Below are positions 37,490 to 46,081 of a DNA stretch of 64,000 bases, one piece after another. The stretch covers positions 62,001-126,000 of the forward strand of contig JBEIQE010000005.1 in assembly GCA_040376705.1 (NCBI GenBank). Direction: 5' to 3'. Every line of letters begins with the position of its first letter. Within the stretch, counting starts at the first letter, position 1. A program made the translations under genes and the position numbers. The DNA comes from JBEIQE01 sp040376705. GTDB taxonomy: Bacteria > Pseudomonadota > Alphaproteobacteria > UBA2400. The notes under the pieces were generated by a model. That model saw nothing but the letters and a program-made list of their open reading frames with translations, was not told the DNA's origin and made no database searches.

Positions 37490-37936
37490 TTATAACCGCT
37501 CCTGTAGCTGCGGCAGTAACGGCACTGAGCCGGGCACGAATTTGTAATCGTGGAAGTTGGCAGGACGAACCCACTTGAGCTCTTGCCCTTCCTTGCCTTG
37601 CGGGGTGCCTTCCCACATGCGGCACAAAAATACCGGCATAAGGATATGCAGGCCCAAATCGCCATAGCGGTAGCTTACAAACGTGAAGGGCAAAAAGCAG
37701 CTGGGCTTGGTGATGATGCCGAGCTCTTCATGCAGCTCGCGCGCCAGCGCCTGTTCGGGTGTTTCATTGGGCTCGAGCTTGCCGCCCGGAAATTCCCACC
37801 AGCCGGCATAAGCCTTGCCCGCCGGGCGTGAACCGATGAGCACACGGCCATCCGGATCTATCAAAACAACCGCCGCTACCAGAACTAACGGTAGCGGCGG
37901 CGGAATTGTTACATCGATTTCAAAGCAACCTGACAA
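37490..37936 (-). CDS. mutT: MutT-type Nudix hydrolase (8-oxo-dGTP diphosphatase)
   Basis: 148 aa with a complete Nudix box: GGKLEPNETPEQALARELHE followed by ELGI. The preceding AAVVLIDPDGRVLIGSRPAGK fits MutT. It removes 8-oxo-dGTP from the nucleotide pool. The start appears to be TTG at 37936, since no ATG or GTG precedes the first core strand, with a weak AAGAG site. It lies 8 nt after the peptidyl-prolyl isomerase gene; in many alphaproteobacteria argJ lies between these two, but here it is absent. Confidence 0.9.
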   Translation of the reverse strand: MSGCFEIDVTIPPPLPLVLVAAVVLIDPDGRVLIGSRPAGKAYAGWWEFPGGKLEPNETPEQALARELHEELGIITKPSCFLPFTFVSYRYGDLGLHILMPVFLCRMWEGTPQGKEGQELKWVRPANFHDYKFVPGSVPLLPQLQERL

Positions 37937-37944
37937 GGCAGCTC

Positions 37945-38928
37945 TTACTGTGCCGGAGCCGGTGTGGCTTCGCCAGCAGCGCTCGGCGCAACCATGTTCT
38001 GCAACAACTGGTCAGGCGGCAGAGCGGGTACGCCTTCGGCAGCAACCAGTTTCACGTTACCCTGTGCACGCAGTGTGCTGATAACGCTCTGCAGCTTTTC
38101 CTGCTGCGCACGGGCAACCAGCTGCGGCTTTACGTCTTCAAACTTAGGCGGGGTAACCGCGCGGCGGCCCTCTACCTTGATGATGTGATAGCCAAACTGG
38201 GTCTTCACTGGTGTCTGGGTCATCTGGCCGTCAGACAGGGCGAAAGCAACCGTGCCGAACTCGGGTACCATGGCATCCTTCGAGAAGTAGTCGAGGTCGC
38301 CGCCATTGGCACCGCTGCCAGTGTCAATCGACTCGGCCTTGGCCACATCTTCAAACTTGGCGCCATCGTTGATCTTCTTGATCAGCTCAACCGCCTTGGC
38401 TTCGTCGGCTACCAGAATGTGGCGGGCGCGAATTTCCTGCTGCCCCTTCATGCTCTCAACCATCTGGTCATACAGCGGCTTGAGGTTAGCGTCAGTATCA
38501 AGGCCCTTGAACAGGCTCTGCACATAAGCTTCCTGCACGATCTGTTCGGTGGCCATCTTCACGGCAGCCTGAACTTCTGCTGTGCTCTGCAGATTATCCT
38601 TGGTAGCAGCCTGAATGATCAGGCGCGAGGCAACGATCTGGTCAACCAGCATCCAGAACACTTCGTCCTGCGCGGGGGCCTGCGCACCAGCGCGCTGCTT
38701 GATGGCGTTATAAAGCTGCTCAACATCGCTCTTGAGGATCATTTCGCCGCCCACATCAGCAACCTTGGGGTTGGCTGCAGTGGCAACACGCGGGGCCGGA
38801 ACAGCAGGGTCGGTTGCAGTAGCTTCGGCAATAGCCGTGGTCACAATATCATCCTTGGCGACCCAGAAACCAATACCACCAGCGACGATGGCCAATACAA
38901 CAGCCGGAATTACATAACGCGATGCCAT
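37945..38928 (-). CDS. Periplasmic parvulin-type peptidyl-prolyl isomerase
   Basis: 327 aa. The N-terminal signal or anchor helix is VIPAVVLAIVAGGIGFWV. A helical chaperone part covers residues 60-165. The parvulin domain covers about 168-265 (IRARHILVADEAKAVELI, DLDYFSKDAMVPEFGTVAF, QFGYHIIKVEGRR), followed by an Ala/Pro-rich tail. It helps outer-membrane and secreted proteins fold. The family usually lies near secA in Alphaproteobacteria; here about 2.7 kb separates them. Confidence 0.92.
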   Translation of the reverse strand: MASRYVIPAVVLAIVAGGIGFWVAKDDIVTTAIAEATATDPAVPAPRVATAANPKVADVGGEMILKSDVEQLYNAIKQRAGAQAPAQDEVFWMLVDQIVASRLIIQAATKDNLQSTAEVQAAVKMATEQIVQEAYVQSLFKGLDTDANLKPLYDQMVESMKGQQEIRARHILVADEAKAVELIKKINDGAKFEDVAKAESIDTGSGANGGDLDYFSKDAMVPEFGTVAFALSDGQMTQTPVKTQFGYHIIKVEGRRAVTPPKFEDVKPQLVARAQQEKLQSVISTLRAQGNVKLVAAEGVPALPPDQLLQNMVAPSAAGEATPAPAQ

Positions 38929-39008
38929 AGAATACCCCTTACTCGAGTTGACTTAGCCCGGTTTACGCCCTAACCAACGTTCCGGCAATAGCGCCCGGAG
39001 CGAGAATT

Positions 39009-39857
39009 ATGTCGCGGCTACCTTGGTGGACTAAAATTGCGGCCAAGCTGGTTTTGGCCCGCCTGCCGCTGCCGGCCAGTTTCTGGCGGCAGGTCAAGCT
39101 GTTCCGCCATGGGGCGATGGACGATCCTGCCTATGCTTTACGCATTTTCCGCCATCATTTTCAGCGTGCTGGCCAGTTGCAACCGGGCTGGACCTGCCTT
39201 GAGCTGGGCCCCGGCGACTCGCTACTCACCGCCCTGATTGCCAAGGCTTACGGCGCTGGCCGTGTGTGGCTGGTGGATGCCGGCGACTTTGCCTCAACCG
39301 AGGTGGCAAGCTTCCTGAAACTGGCGGATATGCTGAAGGCCGAAGGCCTGCCGGTGCCCGAAATTACCGCCGCCATGAACGTGCCTGAAGTGCTGGAGCT
39401 GTGCGATGCCACCTACCTCACGCATGGCCTCGCCAGCCTCAGGCTCATTCCGCGGCAGGGGGTAGACTTTGCCTTCTCCAACGCGGTGCTCGAGCATGTG
39501 CGTGTACATGAATTTGCCCAAACCATGGAGCAGCTGAAAATGGCAATGAAGCCCTTTGGCGTGCAGAGCCATGCGGTTGACCTGAAGGACCATCTTGCGG
39601 CATCGCTCAACAACCTGCGTTTTTCAAAAGCTGTGTGGGAGAATAACCTCTTCGCCCGCTCGGGCTTTTATACCAACCGCCTGCGCCATAGCGAGATCAT
39701 GCAGGTGCTGGAGAATTGCGGCTATAAGATTGAAGAGCCAAGCCAGACCAGCTGGCCCGTATTACCTTTGCCGCGCGCCAAAATGCACGCCGACTTCCAG
39801 CGCTTTAGTGATGCCGACCATATGGTGAGCGACTTTGAGGTCGTGTTGAAGGCCTAG
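39009..39857 (+). CDS. SAM-dependent methyltransferase, unknown substrate
   Basis: 282 aa. A basic, slightly hydrophobic N-terminus (PWWTKIAAKLVLARLPLP) precedes a Rossmann core with CLELGPGDSLLTALIAKAYG (SAM loop), WLVDAGDF and VDFAFSNAVLEHVRVHEFA. Similar proteins occur in glycan and lipid loci. It is divergent from the peptidyl-prolyl isomerase and its stop faces that of the pilin gene 3 nt away. Confidence 0.8.
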   Translation: MSRLPWWTKIAAKLVLARLPLPASFWRQVKLFRHGAMDDPAYALRIFRHHFQRAGQLQPGWTCLELGPGDSLLTALIAKAYGAGRVWLVDAGDFASTEVASFLKLADMLKAEGLPVPEITAAMNVPEVLELCDATYLTHGLASLRLIPRQGVDFAFSNAVLEHVRVHEFAQTMEQLKMAMKPFGVQSHAVDLKDHLAASLNNLRFSKAVWENNLFARSGFYTNRLRHSEIMQVLENCGYKIEEPSQTSWPVLPLPRAKMHADFQRFSDADHMVSDFEVVLKA

Positions 39858-39860
39858 CGC

Positions 39861-40454
39861 CTAAGCTGCGCGAAACCAGAAAACCACGTAATCAAAATTA
39901 TCCGGGCAATCAACCGTTGCTCCATTAATCGGCGGATAGAGGAACTGGTGGTTTGAATTACCGTCTACCGATATTTGAACGTAGATCATATCCGTGCCAT
40001 TCTTGGCCAATCCGGCAAACCGCCTGATGATCTGCTTGCACTCGGCCCCACTAACCCGACTTTGCTTGCTTGGGATGGACGGCCCATTCATCGTCACATT
40101 AAAAACAGGGCAGTTGGAATAACAGGACAAGGCCGTGCGCAGAGAGACCCCAACAGGCAGCAAAGCTTCCTGATTACTGGCAATCAGCTGTGCGCCGGGC
40201 AAAAGGCCGGCACGCACTGAGGTCTGAGTTACATTCACACCAGTACTTGGTGTGGTTGGGTAGCTCTCACGCGGGTAAAGTCCGCGCGACTGCGCCGCAA
40301 AAAGAATGGCATTGGCAACAGTCGTAACGCGGTTCTGTTCGCGCACTTGAGCTGCCGCCAACCAGATACCGCCAATAACAAGACCAAGAATGCCAAGGAT
40401 AATGGCTGACTCGATAAGTGAAAATGCACTACGGCTCTGAAAATTGAGGTACAT
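39861..40454 (-). CDS. Type IV prepilin-like protein (first of two)
   Basis: 197 aa from ATG 40454; the frame opens at 40523, but the extra 23 residues do not fit a prepilin leader. A short leader (MYLNFQSRSA) precedes the class III motif FSLIESAIILGILGLVIGG: Phe at +1, Glu at +5, and Ala rather than Gly before the cleavage site. A globular domain with five Cys follows. Its hydrophobic helix closely resembles that of the pilin at 40694. No assembly ATPase, secretin or peptidase is in the window. AT-rich relative to the flanks. Confidence 0.8.
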   Translation of the reverse strand: MYLNFQSRSAFSLIESAIILGILGLVIGGIWLAAAQVREQNRVTTVANAILFAAQSRGLYPRESYPTTPSTGVNVTQTSVRAGLLPGAQLIASNQEALLPVGVSLRTALSCYSNCPVFNVTMNGPSIPSKQSRVSGAECKQIIRRFAGLAKNGTDMIYVQISVDGNSNHQFLYPPINGATVDCPDNFDYVVFWFRAA

Positions 40455-40693
40455 ACCACGACGATATACATAGGTTTTTCTATTACAAATCAATTTACTG
40501 GGCAGATTATGCTTTATGCACAAGACGCATCATTTTTGATCTCCAGACCCACCTACTTACTTTGAAAGCGTCTTGGCGAACACAGGAAAGAGGTAGCTTT
40601 ACGCCAAGCCATGCAGGCTTACGCAGGGTGGATTATGAAAATGCAGCAGGGTCAGGAAATCGTTACAAACGGGTGGCTAGTTGATTGACCAGT

Positions 40694-41296
40694 TTAGCGT
40701 GGGAAAATCAGCGTTAATGCCCCATTTAAGTGACGATCGCAAATGAGATAATATGGGTCATATCCATTTTGCCGTACACCATTGCGTACATCGTCTCCGC
40801 TTATAACGTCACCATGACCATTAACAACGGTTATATAACCTTTAAACTGGCTAAGGTAAGCGTAACAATCTTCTGGTTGGATTCTTCCGTCGGCGCTGCC
40901 AAAGCTAATAGAAAAACTACCGTTCACTTCGGAAGGCCACCCACCAGAGGCATAGTACCTAATAAAGAGAGCTCCGCCATCTGGCGTTTCTAAGCCGCGC
41001 CACTGCATAGTTGGAATAAGATAAGGATAATTAATTACACCCTTGGCCATAAGATAATTATGCAGGACTATGTTACCGGAGCTGACTGGCTCGACATGAC
41101 GAAAATCGTTTTGTAATGTCGAAAGAGCCAGTGAGACGCGCCTGATCGTATCATTCCGGATAACCCTCGACTGAGCTGCCGCGGCAGCGGTCCAAATCCC
41201 ACCAATCACCAACCCTACAACACCTAGTACGATGGCGGCTTCAACCAGACTGAAGCCGCGGCCCAAGCTGATTTGATTTTTGGTAAAATAGTACAT
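40694..41296 (-). CDS. Type IV prepilin-like protein (second of two)
   Basis: 200 aa. Leader MYYFTKNQISLGRG ends in Gly, then FSLVEAAIVLGVVGLVIGG, a textbook prepilin N-terminus (cleavage after Gly14, Glu at +5). The C-terminal domain differs from the 39861 protein apart from a shared GGIW-AAA segment after the helix, so these are paralogues that diverged in the exposed part. Two Cys near the C-terminus (EDCYAYL, LICDRH) may form the pilin D-loop. The gene lies upstream of its partner, 239 nt from it. Confidence 0.85.
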   Translation of the reverse strand: MYYFTKNQISLGRGFSLVEAAIVLGVVGLVIGGIWTAAAAAQSRVIRNDTIRRVSLALSTLQNDFRHVEPVSSGNIVLHNYLMAKGVINYPYLIPTMQWRGLETPDGGALFIRYYASGGWPSEVNGSFSISFGSADGRIQPEDCYAYLSQFKGYITVVNGHGDVISGDDVRNGVRQNGYDPYYLICDRHLNGALTLIFPR

Positions 41297-41642
41297 ATTT
41301 CTATGTTATAATCATCTTATTTCAAGGTCGATTGTTTTTTAGAACAGGCGGCAGCCGATTAACATGCCTCCTATTGCCATAATTAACTGCCGATGCAGAA
41401 ACGGCAAAAAGCCAGACCGGAAAAAGCGACGGCTAGGTTGTGGCTACGCCTCATGGAGAACTTGAAATAACTGAAGATTGGAAACTAGCAAAATCGATAA
41501 TATGGCCTCAAGCCTACCAATTCCCGCCTTTTCAGGCAGTTAATGCCAATTTAGCCCCCCCTGCGACGGCTACCGACATTGACACCAGCCCTGGCAATCC
41601 CTAAGTGAAAGGCTCGATTTTTGTTTCTAAGGTGATTCCTCC
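41297..41642 (+). promoter_or_regulatory. 346-bp secA leader region
   Basis: No recognised gene lies here. It separates divergent pilin and secA genes and must hold both promoters. A TATAAT lies at 41307-41312 on the plus strand without a well-spaced -35. A 54-codon open frame (41440-41604) ends 38 nt before the secA ATG. AAGGTG at about 41630 is the secA ribosome site. No terminator-like hairpin was seen. Confidence 0.5.
41440..41604 (+). CDS. Possible secA leader peptide (54 codons)
   Basis: GTG 41440 opens a 54-codon frame ending TAA at 41602-41604. It reads MATPHGELEITEDWKLAKS then IIWPQAYQFPPFQ then a Pro/Ala-rich tail, ANLAPPATATDID and SPGNP. The position, directly ahead of secA on the same strand, matches SecM-type arrest peptides, and the Pro-rich end is the kind of sequence that stalls ribosomes. 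Against it: no signal peptide, and only a poor AGG two bases before the GTG. It could be chance or a degraded remnant. Confidence 0.3.
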   Translation: MATPHGELEITEDWKLAKSIIWPQAYQFPPFQAVNANLAPPATATDIDTSPGNP

Positions 41643-44399
41643 ATGCTCAGCGCCCTCTCCCGCCTCGTTTTAGGGAGCTCAACCGCCCGCAATCTCAAGC
41701 GCTACGAGAAGAATGTTGCCAAGATCAACGCGCTCGAACCCGCGATGATCGCCCTGTCGGACGAACAGCTGAAAGCCAAGACCGCCGAGTTCCGCGACCG
41801 CCTCGCCAAAGGCGCTACGGTTGACGACCTGCTGATCGAAGCTTTTGCGGTTGTGCGTGAAGCCGCCAAACGCACCATCGGTCAGCGCCACTTTGATGTG
41901 CAGCTCATGGGCGGTATGGCGCTGAACGACCGTTCGATTGCCGAAATGCGCACCGGCGAAGGTAAAACCCTCGTAGCAACCTTGGCGGTTTACCTCAACG
42001 CACTGCCGGGCAAGGGCGTGCATGTGGTTACCGTAAACGACTACCTCGCACGTCGCGACAGTAGCTGGATGAGCCAGATCTACGGCTTCCTTGGCCTCAC
42101 CACCGGTGTGATTGTGCACGGCCTTGATGATACGCAGCGCCGCAATGCTTATGCCTGCGATATTACCTACGGTACCAATAACGAATTCGGGTTTGATTAC
42201 CTGCGCGATAACATGAAGTATGGCCTGAATGAGATGGTCATGCGCGGCTTCCACTTTGCGGTGGTCGACGAAGTTGACTCGATCCTGGTTGACGAAGCCC
42301 GCACCCCGCTCATCATCTCCGGCCCCTCCACCGACTCATCCGATCTCTACCAGAAGATCGATGTGCTGATGAAAAAGCTGCAGCCCGAAGATTACGATAA
42401 GGAAGAAAAAACCAAGTCAGTCGTGCTGACCGAGCTGGGTACCGAGCGTATGGAAGAATGGCTGCGCGAAGCCGGCCTGCTCGAAATTGGCGGTCTTTAT
42501 GATGTGCAGAACGTAGCGCTGGTCCACCATGTAAACGCTGCGCTTAAGGCGCATAAGCTGTTTACCAGCAATGTTGATTATCTGGTGAAGGACAACAAGG
42601 TCATCATCATCGATGAGTTTACCGGCCGCATGATGGAGGGCCGCCGTTATTCAGACGGTCTGCATCAGGCGCTTGAAGCCAAAGAGCATGTGGCCATTCA
42701 GCGCGAAAACCAGACTCTCGCGAGCATCACCTTCCAGAACTACTTCCGCCTCTACCCCAAGCTCGCAGGTATGACCGGTACGGCGATGACCGAAAAGCAG
42801 GAATTCGGCGAGATTTACGGCCTTGATGTAACCGTACTGCCCACCAACGTACCGGTTGCCCGTATAGACCATGAAGATGCGATCTATCTCAACCAGAAGG
42901 GCAAGTATCAGGCAATTATCCAGCTCATTAAAGAGTGCGCCGAGCGCCATCAGCCGGTGCTGGTCGGTACCGTTTCGATTGAAAAATCAGAGCTGCTCTC
43001 AGCCGCCCTCACCAAGGCGGGCGTGAAGCATAATGTGCTCAACGCCAAGTTCCACGAGACCGAAGCCGAGATCGTCGCGCAGGCTGGCCGTCCGGGTGCA
43101 ATTACCATCGCCACCAATATGGCAGGCCGCGGTACCGATATTCAGCTCGGTGGTAACATCGAGATGCGCATCAAGAGCGAGCTCAAGGACATGCCGGAAG
43201 GCCCCGCACGTGATGATGCGATTGCTACCATTAAAACCGAAGTTATGGCCGCACGCGAGCTGGTACGCAATGTAGGTGGTCTGTTTGTTATTGGCACCGA
43301 GCGCCATGAATCACGCCGTATCGATAACCAGCTACGTGGCCGTTCGGGCCGTCAGGGCGACCCCGGTGCCTCAAAGTTCTTCCTCGCGCTTGATGACGAC
43401 CTGATGCGCATTTTCGGCACCAACCGTTACGCTGGCATGATGGAAAAGATGGGCATGACCGAAGACATGCCGGTGCACGACCGCTGGATTTCAAAAGCGC
43501 TCGAGAAAGCACAGCAGAAGGTTGAAGAGCGCAACTTCGATATTCGCAAAAACCTGCTGAAGTTCGATAACGTAATGAACGATCAGCGCAAGGTCATTTA
43601 TGAGCAGCGCCGTGAGCTGATGGACAGCAAGGATGTATCCGACGTTATTCAGGATATGCGCCATGAAGTGATTGCCGATGCTGTGCGCGCGGCCATTCCC
43701 GAAGGGGCTTATGCCGAGCATTGGAACATCGAAGGTCTGACCGCCGATGCCAAGCGCGTGCTGGGTCTTGACCTGCCGATTGCCGCCTGGGCCGCTGAAG
43801 AAGGCATTGCCGAAATCGAAATCCGCGATCGCCTGACCAAGGAAGCTGACGAGCGTTATGCCGCCAAGGTGGCCAAGTATACGCCCGACCTCATGCGTCA
43901 TGCCGAGAAAAACGTATTGCTGCAGCTGCTGGATCAGGGCTGGAAAGAGCATCTTCTGGGCCTCGACCATCTGCGTCAGGGCATCGGCCTGCGTTCGATG
44001 GGTCAGCGCGACCCGCTGAACGAATACAAGCGCGAAGCGTTTGAACTGTTCGGGGCACTGCTGGATAACCTGCGTGAGCAGGTAACACAGACCCTCATGC
44101 GCCTCGAGATTCGCGTGGCCACACCTGAGATGATGATGCCCCAGGGTCCGCGCCCGCAGGATATGCAGATGATACACCCCAGTGCCGAGCCGATGCTGGT
44201 CGGGGCCGAGGCCGAAGTGCCCAGCGCCATGCCCGCTGGCATGAGCCGCCAGGGCTCGGTGCCGATGCCCGCGCCCAAGCCGCTGCGCAAAATGGAAGTT
44301 GATCTGCGCGACCCCACCACCTGGGGCGATACCCCGCGCAATAACGTTTGCCCCTGCGGTTCGGGCAAGAAGTACAAACACTGCCACGGCAAGGTTTAA
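41643..44399 (+). CDS. secA: Protein translocase subunit SecA
   Basis: ATPase motor of the Sec pathway, at the inner face of the cytoplasmic membrane with SecYEG. 918 aa. The N-terminus is MLSALSRLVLGSSTARNLKR. Nucleotide site 1 is AEMRTGEGKTLVATLAVYL, then VVDEVDSILVDEARTPLIIS, motif NMAGRGTDIQLGGN, and the arginine region LRGRSGRQGDPG. The C-terminal zinc-binding SecB-contact tail is CPCGSGKKYKHCHGK. It is the exporter for the lipoproteins and periplasmic proteins in this window. Followed by a strong terminator. Confidence 0.99.
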   Translation: MLSALSRLVLGSSTARNLKRYEKNVAKINALEPAMIALSDEQLKAKTAEFRDRLAKGATVDDLLIEAFAVVREAAKRTIGQRHFDVQLMGGMALNDRSIAEMRTGEGKTLVATLAVYLNALPGKGVHVVTVNDYLARRDSSWMSQIYGFLGLTTGVIVHGLDDTQRRNAYACDITYGTNNEFGFDYLRDNMKYGLNEMVMRGFHFAVVDEVDSILVDEARTPLIISGPSTDSSDLYQKIDVLMKKLQPEDYDKEEKTKSVVLTELGTERMEEWLREAGLLEIGGLYDVQNVALVHHVNAALKAHKLFTSNVDYLVKDNKVIIIDEFTGRMMEGRRYSDGLHQALEAKEHVAIQRENQTLASITFQNYFRLYPKLAGMTGTAMTEKQEFGEIYGLDVTVLPTNVPVARIDHEDAIYLNQKGKYQAIIQLIKECAERHQPVLVGTVSIEKSELLSAALTKAGVKHNVLNAKFHETEAEIVAQAGRPGAITIATNMAGRGTDIQLGGNIEMRIKSELKDMPEGPARDDAIATIKTEVMAARELVRNVGGLFVIGTERHESRRIDNQLRGRSGRQGDPGASKFFLALDDDLMRIFGTNRYAGMMEKMGMTEDMPVHDRWISKALEKAQQKVEERNFDIRKNLLKFDNVMNDQRKVIYEQRRELMDSKDVSDVIQDMRHEVIADAVRAAIPEGAYAEHWNIEGLTADAKRVLGLDLPIAAWAAEEGIAEIEIRDRLTKEADERYAAKVAKYTPDLMRHAEKNVLLQLLDQGWKEHLLGLDHLRQGIGLRSMGQRDPLNEYKREAFELFGALLDNLREQVTQTLMRLEIRVATPEMMMPQGPRPQDMQMIHPSAEPMLVGAEAEVPSAMPAGMSRQGSVPMPAPKPLRKMEVDLRDPTTWGDTPRNNVCPCGSGKKYKHCHGKV

Positions 44400-44416
44400 G
44401 CTTCGCGTATCAACAT

Positions 44417-44446
44417 AAAAGCCCACCCTGAACGGTGGGCTTTTTT
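44417..44446 (+). terminator. Rho-independent terminator after secA
   Basis: GCCCACC (44421-44427) pairs with GGTGGGC (44434-44440) around a 6-nt loop, followed by six T. A preceding A run extends the stem, so it may work in both directions. Confidence 0.95.
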
Positions 44447-44483
44447 CTTGCGCTTGTGTCATGGTATTGGCTAGCGTGCGGGC

Positions 44484-45359
44484 ATGAGCCAGTCCCACAT
44501 CAGCATCAACTGTGCTGCAGCGCCTTATAACCCGCTGCCGGTTATTGATGCTGCCTTTGCACAAGTGGCCCGCATCCGCGCCAACAGCACCGCGCCCATA
44601 TTTATTCTCGCGGGCGAACAGCATAACGACCAGATCGAAACATTCCTGCCCTATGTGGCAGCCCATCGCGCTGGTTTACTGGGTGGCACTACAATTCCTC
44701 ACCAGCTTGCGACCCTGCAATTTGCCCTCGAGCGCCCGCATGATACGCTGCAGAAGGATCTGACCAAGTTTAAGAAAGACCTTCCCGGTCTGATAAAGCC
44801 GCACGATAGGCCATCGGTTCAGCTCGCCCGCATCCTGAGTTTTTATGGCAATGGCGCTGGCAACCCACAGGATGCCTCACGCGTTATGCTCACGGCTTTT
44901 ACAGATAACAACGTGCCACTGATCGCTGTCGATGCCAGTATCAAATGGGGCCGGGTCTTCCCGTTCCTTGACCCCAAGGATGAGCTGACGCGCCAGTTCA
45001 TGCCTGACGGAGAACCAAGCCACCACCTCGGATTCATGGCGGGCGAACCCCGCGCAATGCATAGCCGCAACCGGCTTATGGCGCATTTGCTGCAGCAACA
45101 GGCGAGCACCCCCAACGCGCTGATCTGGATGAACTGCGGGTATGAGCACCTGTTTGACGATGCCAAGCACTCAGTGTCCGGCCTCGCAGGCCTGCTAAAT
45201 GGTCATGTTCTGGTAATTGCCAATACGGCGCATCTGCCCGCCAGTCAGCCAGCAACTGACGCATTAATCGTTTTCAGTGATCTGGCTGACACCAGGAATA
45301 GTCAAACTGCAACGGCGCATGTTTTGCGCCACCTCAGGCAGGCAACGCCCTCACCTTAA
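44484..45359 (+). CDS. Uncharacterised protein, weak ChaN/EreA-like motifs
   Basis: 291 aa, cytoplasmic by sequence (no signal). Noted motifs: IFILAGEQHNDQIETFLPYV near residue 40 and AMHSRNRLMAHLLQQ near 190. A GE-x-H near the start and a later RN-x-x-MA are features of the ChaN/EreA/TraB-type metal or haem-binding superfamily, so a distant membership is possible. LGGTTIPHQ and the LIWMNCGYEHLFDDAK segment also look functional. It starts the plus-strand block between secA and lolA. Function unknown. Confidence 0.75.
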   Translation: MSQSHISINCAAAPYNPLPVIDAAFAQVARIRANSTAPIFILAGEQHNDQIETFLPYVAAHRAGLLGGTTIPHQLATLQFALERPHDTLQKDLTKFKKDLPGLIKPHDRPSVQLARILSFYGNGAGNPQDASRVMLTAFTDNNVPLIAVDASIKWGRVFPFLDPKDELTRQFMPDGEPSHHLGFMAGEPRAMHSRNRLMAHLLQQQASTPNALIWMNCGYEHLFDDAKHSVSGLAGLLNGHVLVIANTAHLPASQPATDALIVFSDLADTRNSQTATAHVLRHLRQATPSP

Positions 45360-45417
45360 CGGCATTAACCATAATACCGGCTTGCACTGCGCCAAGCAGC
45401 ATTGCTACCCTTCGTGC

Positions 45418-46011
45418 ATGCTTAACCGCTTCAACACCCTTGGCACTCGCGCCGCAGTACGCAGCGTTCAAAGCATCATGCCGCCGGCTCTGCCCGAGAT
45501 TCAAGACTGGTTACGCAGCAGTGGCGTGCACAAGGCCACACTATTCGGCAGCTCGCTCTATGCCACCCAGCTGGGCCACCCTAACCGGATTAACGATCAC
45601 GATCTGATTATTGGCCAGACCGATCTGCGTTGGTGGAAGCTGCGCGAGCGCCTGGCCCGCACCGCACGTATGGAATACTCAACCGACCACCCGCTGCAGC
45701 CCAAGCGGCTTTTCTATACCCTGCCCAGCGGCGTTAAAACCGATGTCTGCCTTTCATACGCACCGCGCAGCCCGCGCTTCATGGCCGAGCATGCGCTGTT
45801 TGGCATTTCTGCCATTGCGGCAGATGTGTTCACCAAGCAGGTCTGGGTACGGCCTGAGTTTGAACAGCATATGCGTGAGCATGTCATCCGCCCGCTCAAC
45901 ACTGACGATACAGGCCTTATTCTCCGCTACGCCGATAAAATGTCTGACAAGTTCCCGGATTTCAGGGTTGATCTGGGCTCGGCCTACCGGCCCAAAAACC
46001 ATTATGCCTGA
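45418..46011 (+). CDS. Stand-alone class II nucleotidyltransferase-like head domain (paralogue 1, site intact)
   Basis: 197 aa from ATG 45418; the frame opens upstream at 45277 but overlaps the preceding gene. Read by eye it follows the CCA/poly(A) polymerase head. G44-S-S in ATLFGSSLYATQ is followed by D60-H-D62 in INDHDLII. A third strand has D109 in GVKTDVCLSYAP. Then comes a GISAIAADVFTKQ segment like the family's DFTINA motif. It ends with a neck-like IRPLNTDDTGLILRYADKM. True CCA enzymes are twice as long, so it lacks the body and tail. It is the only one of five neighbours with all carboxylates. Substrate unknown. Confidence 0.75.
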   Translation: MLNRFNTLGTRAAVRSVQSIMPPALPEIQDWLRSSGVHKATLFGSSLYATQLGHPNRINDHDLIIGQTDLRWWKLRERLARTARMEYSTDHPLQPKRLFYTLPSGVKTDVCLSYAPRSPRFMAEHALFGISAIAADVFTKQVWVRPEFEQHMREHVIRPLNTDDTGLILRYADKMSDKFPDFRVDLGSAYRPKNHYA

Positions 46012-46081
46012 TTAACCTATCTCGCCTTGCACAATAGCCACGCCGCTTGCTAGCCTGCCCGAAAGTAAACAGGGGGCAAAT

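Noticed and set aside
43491..44666. Minus-strand 391-aa frame over the secA 3' end
   Set aside because: It is antisense to conserved SecA sequence and crosses the secA terminator; composition is that of a shadow.
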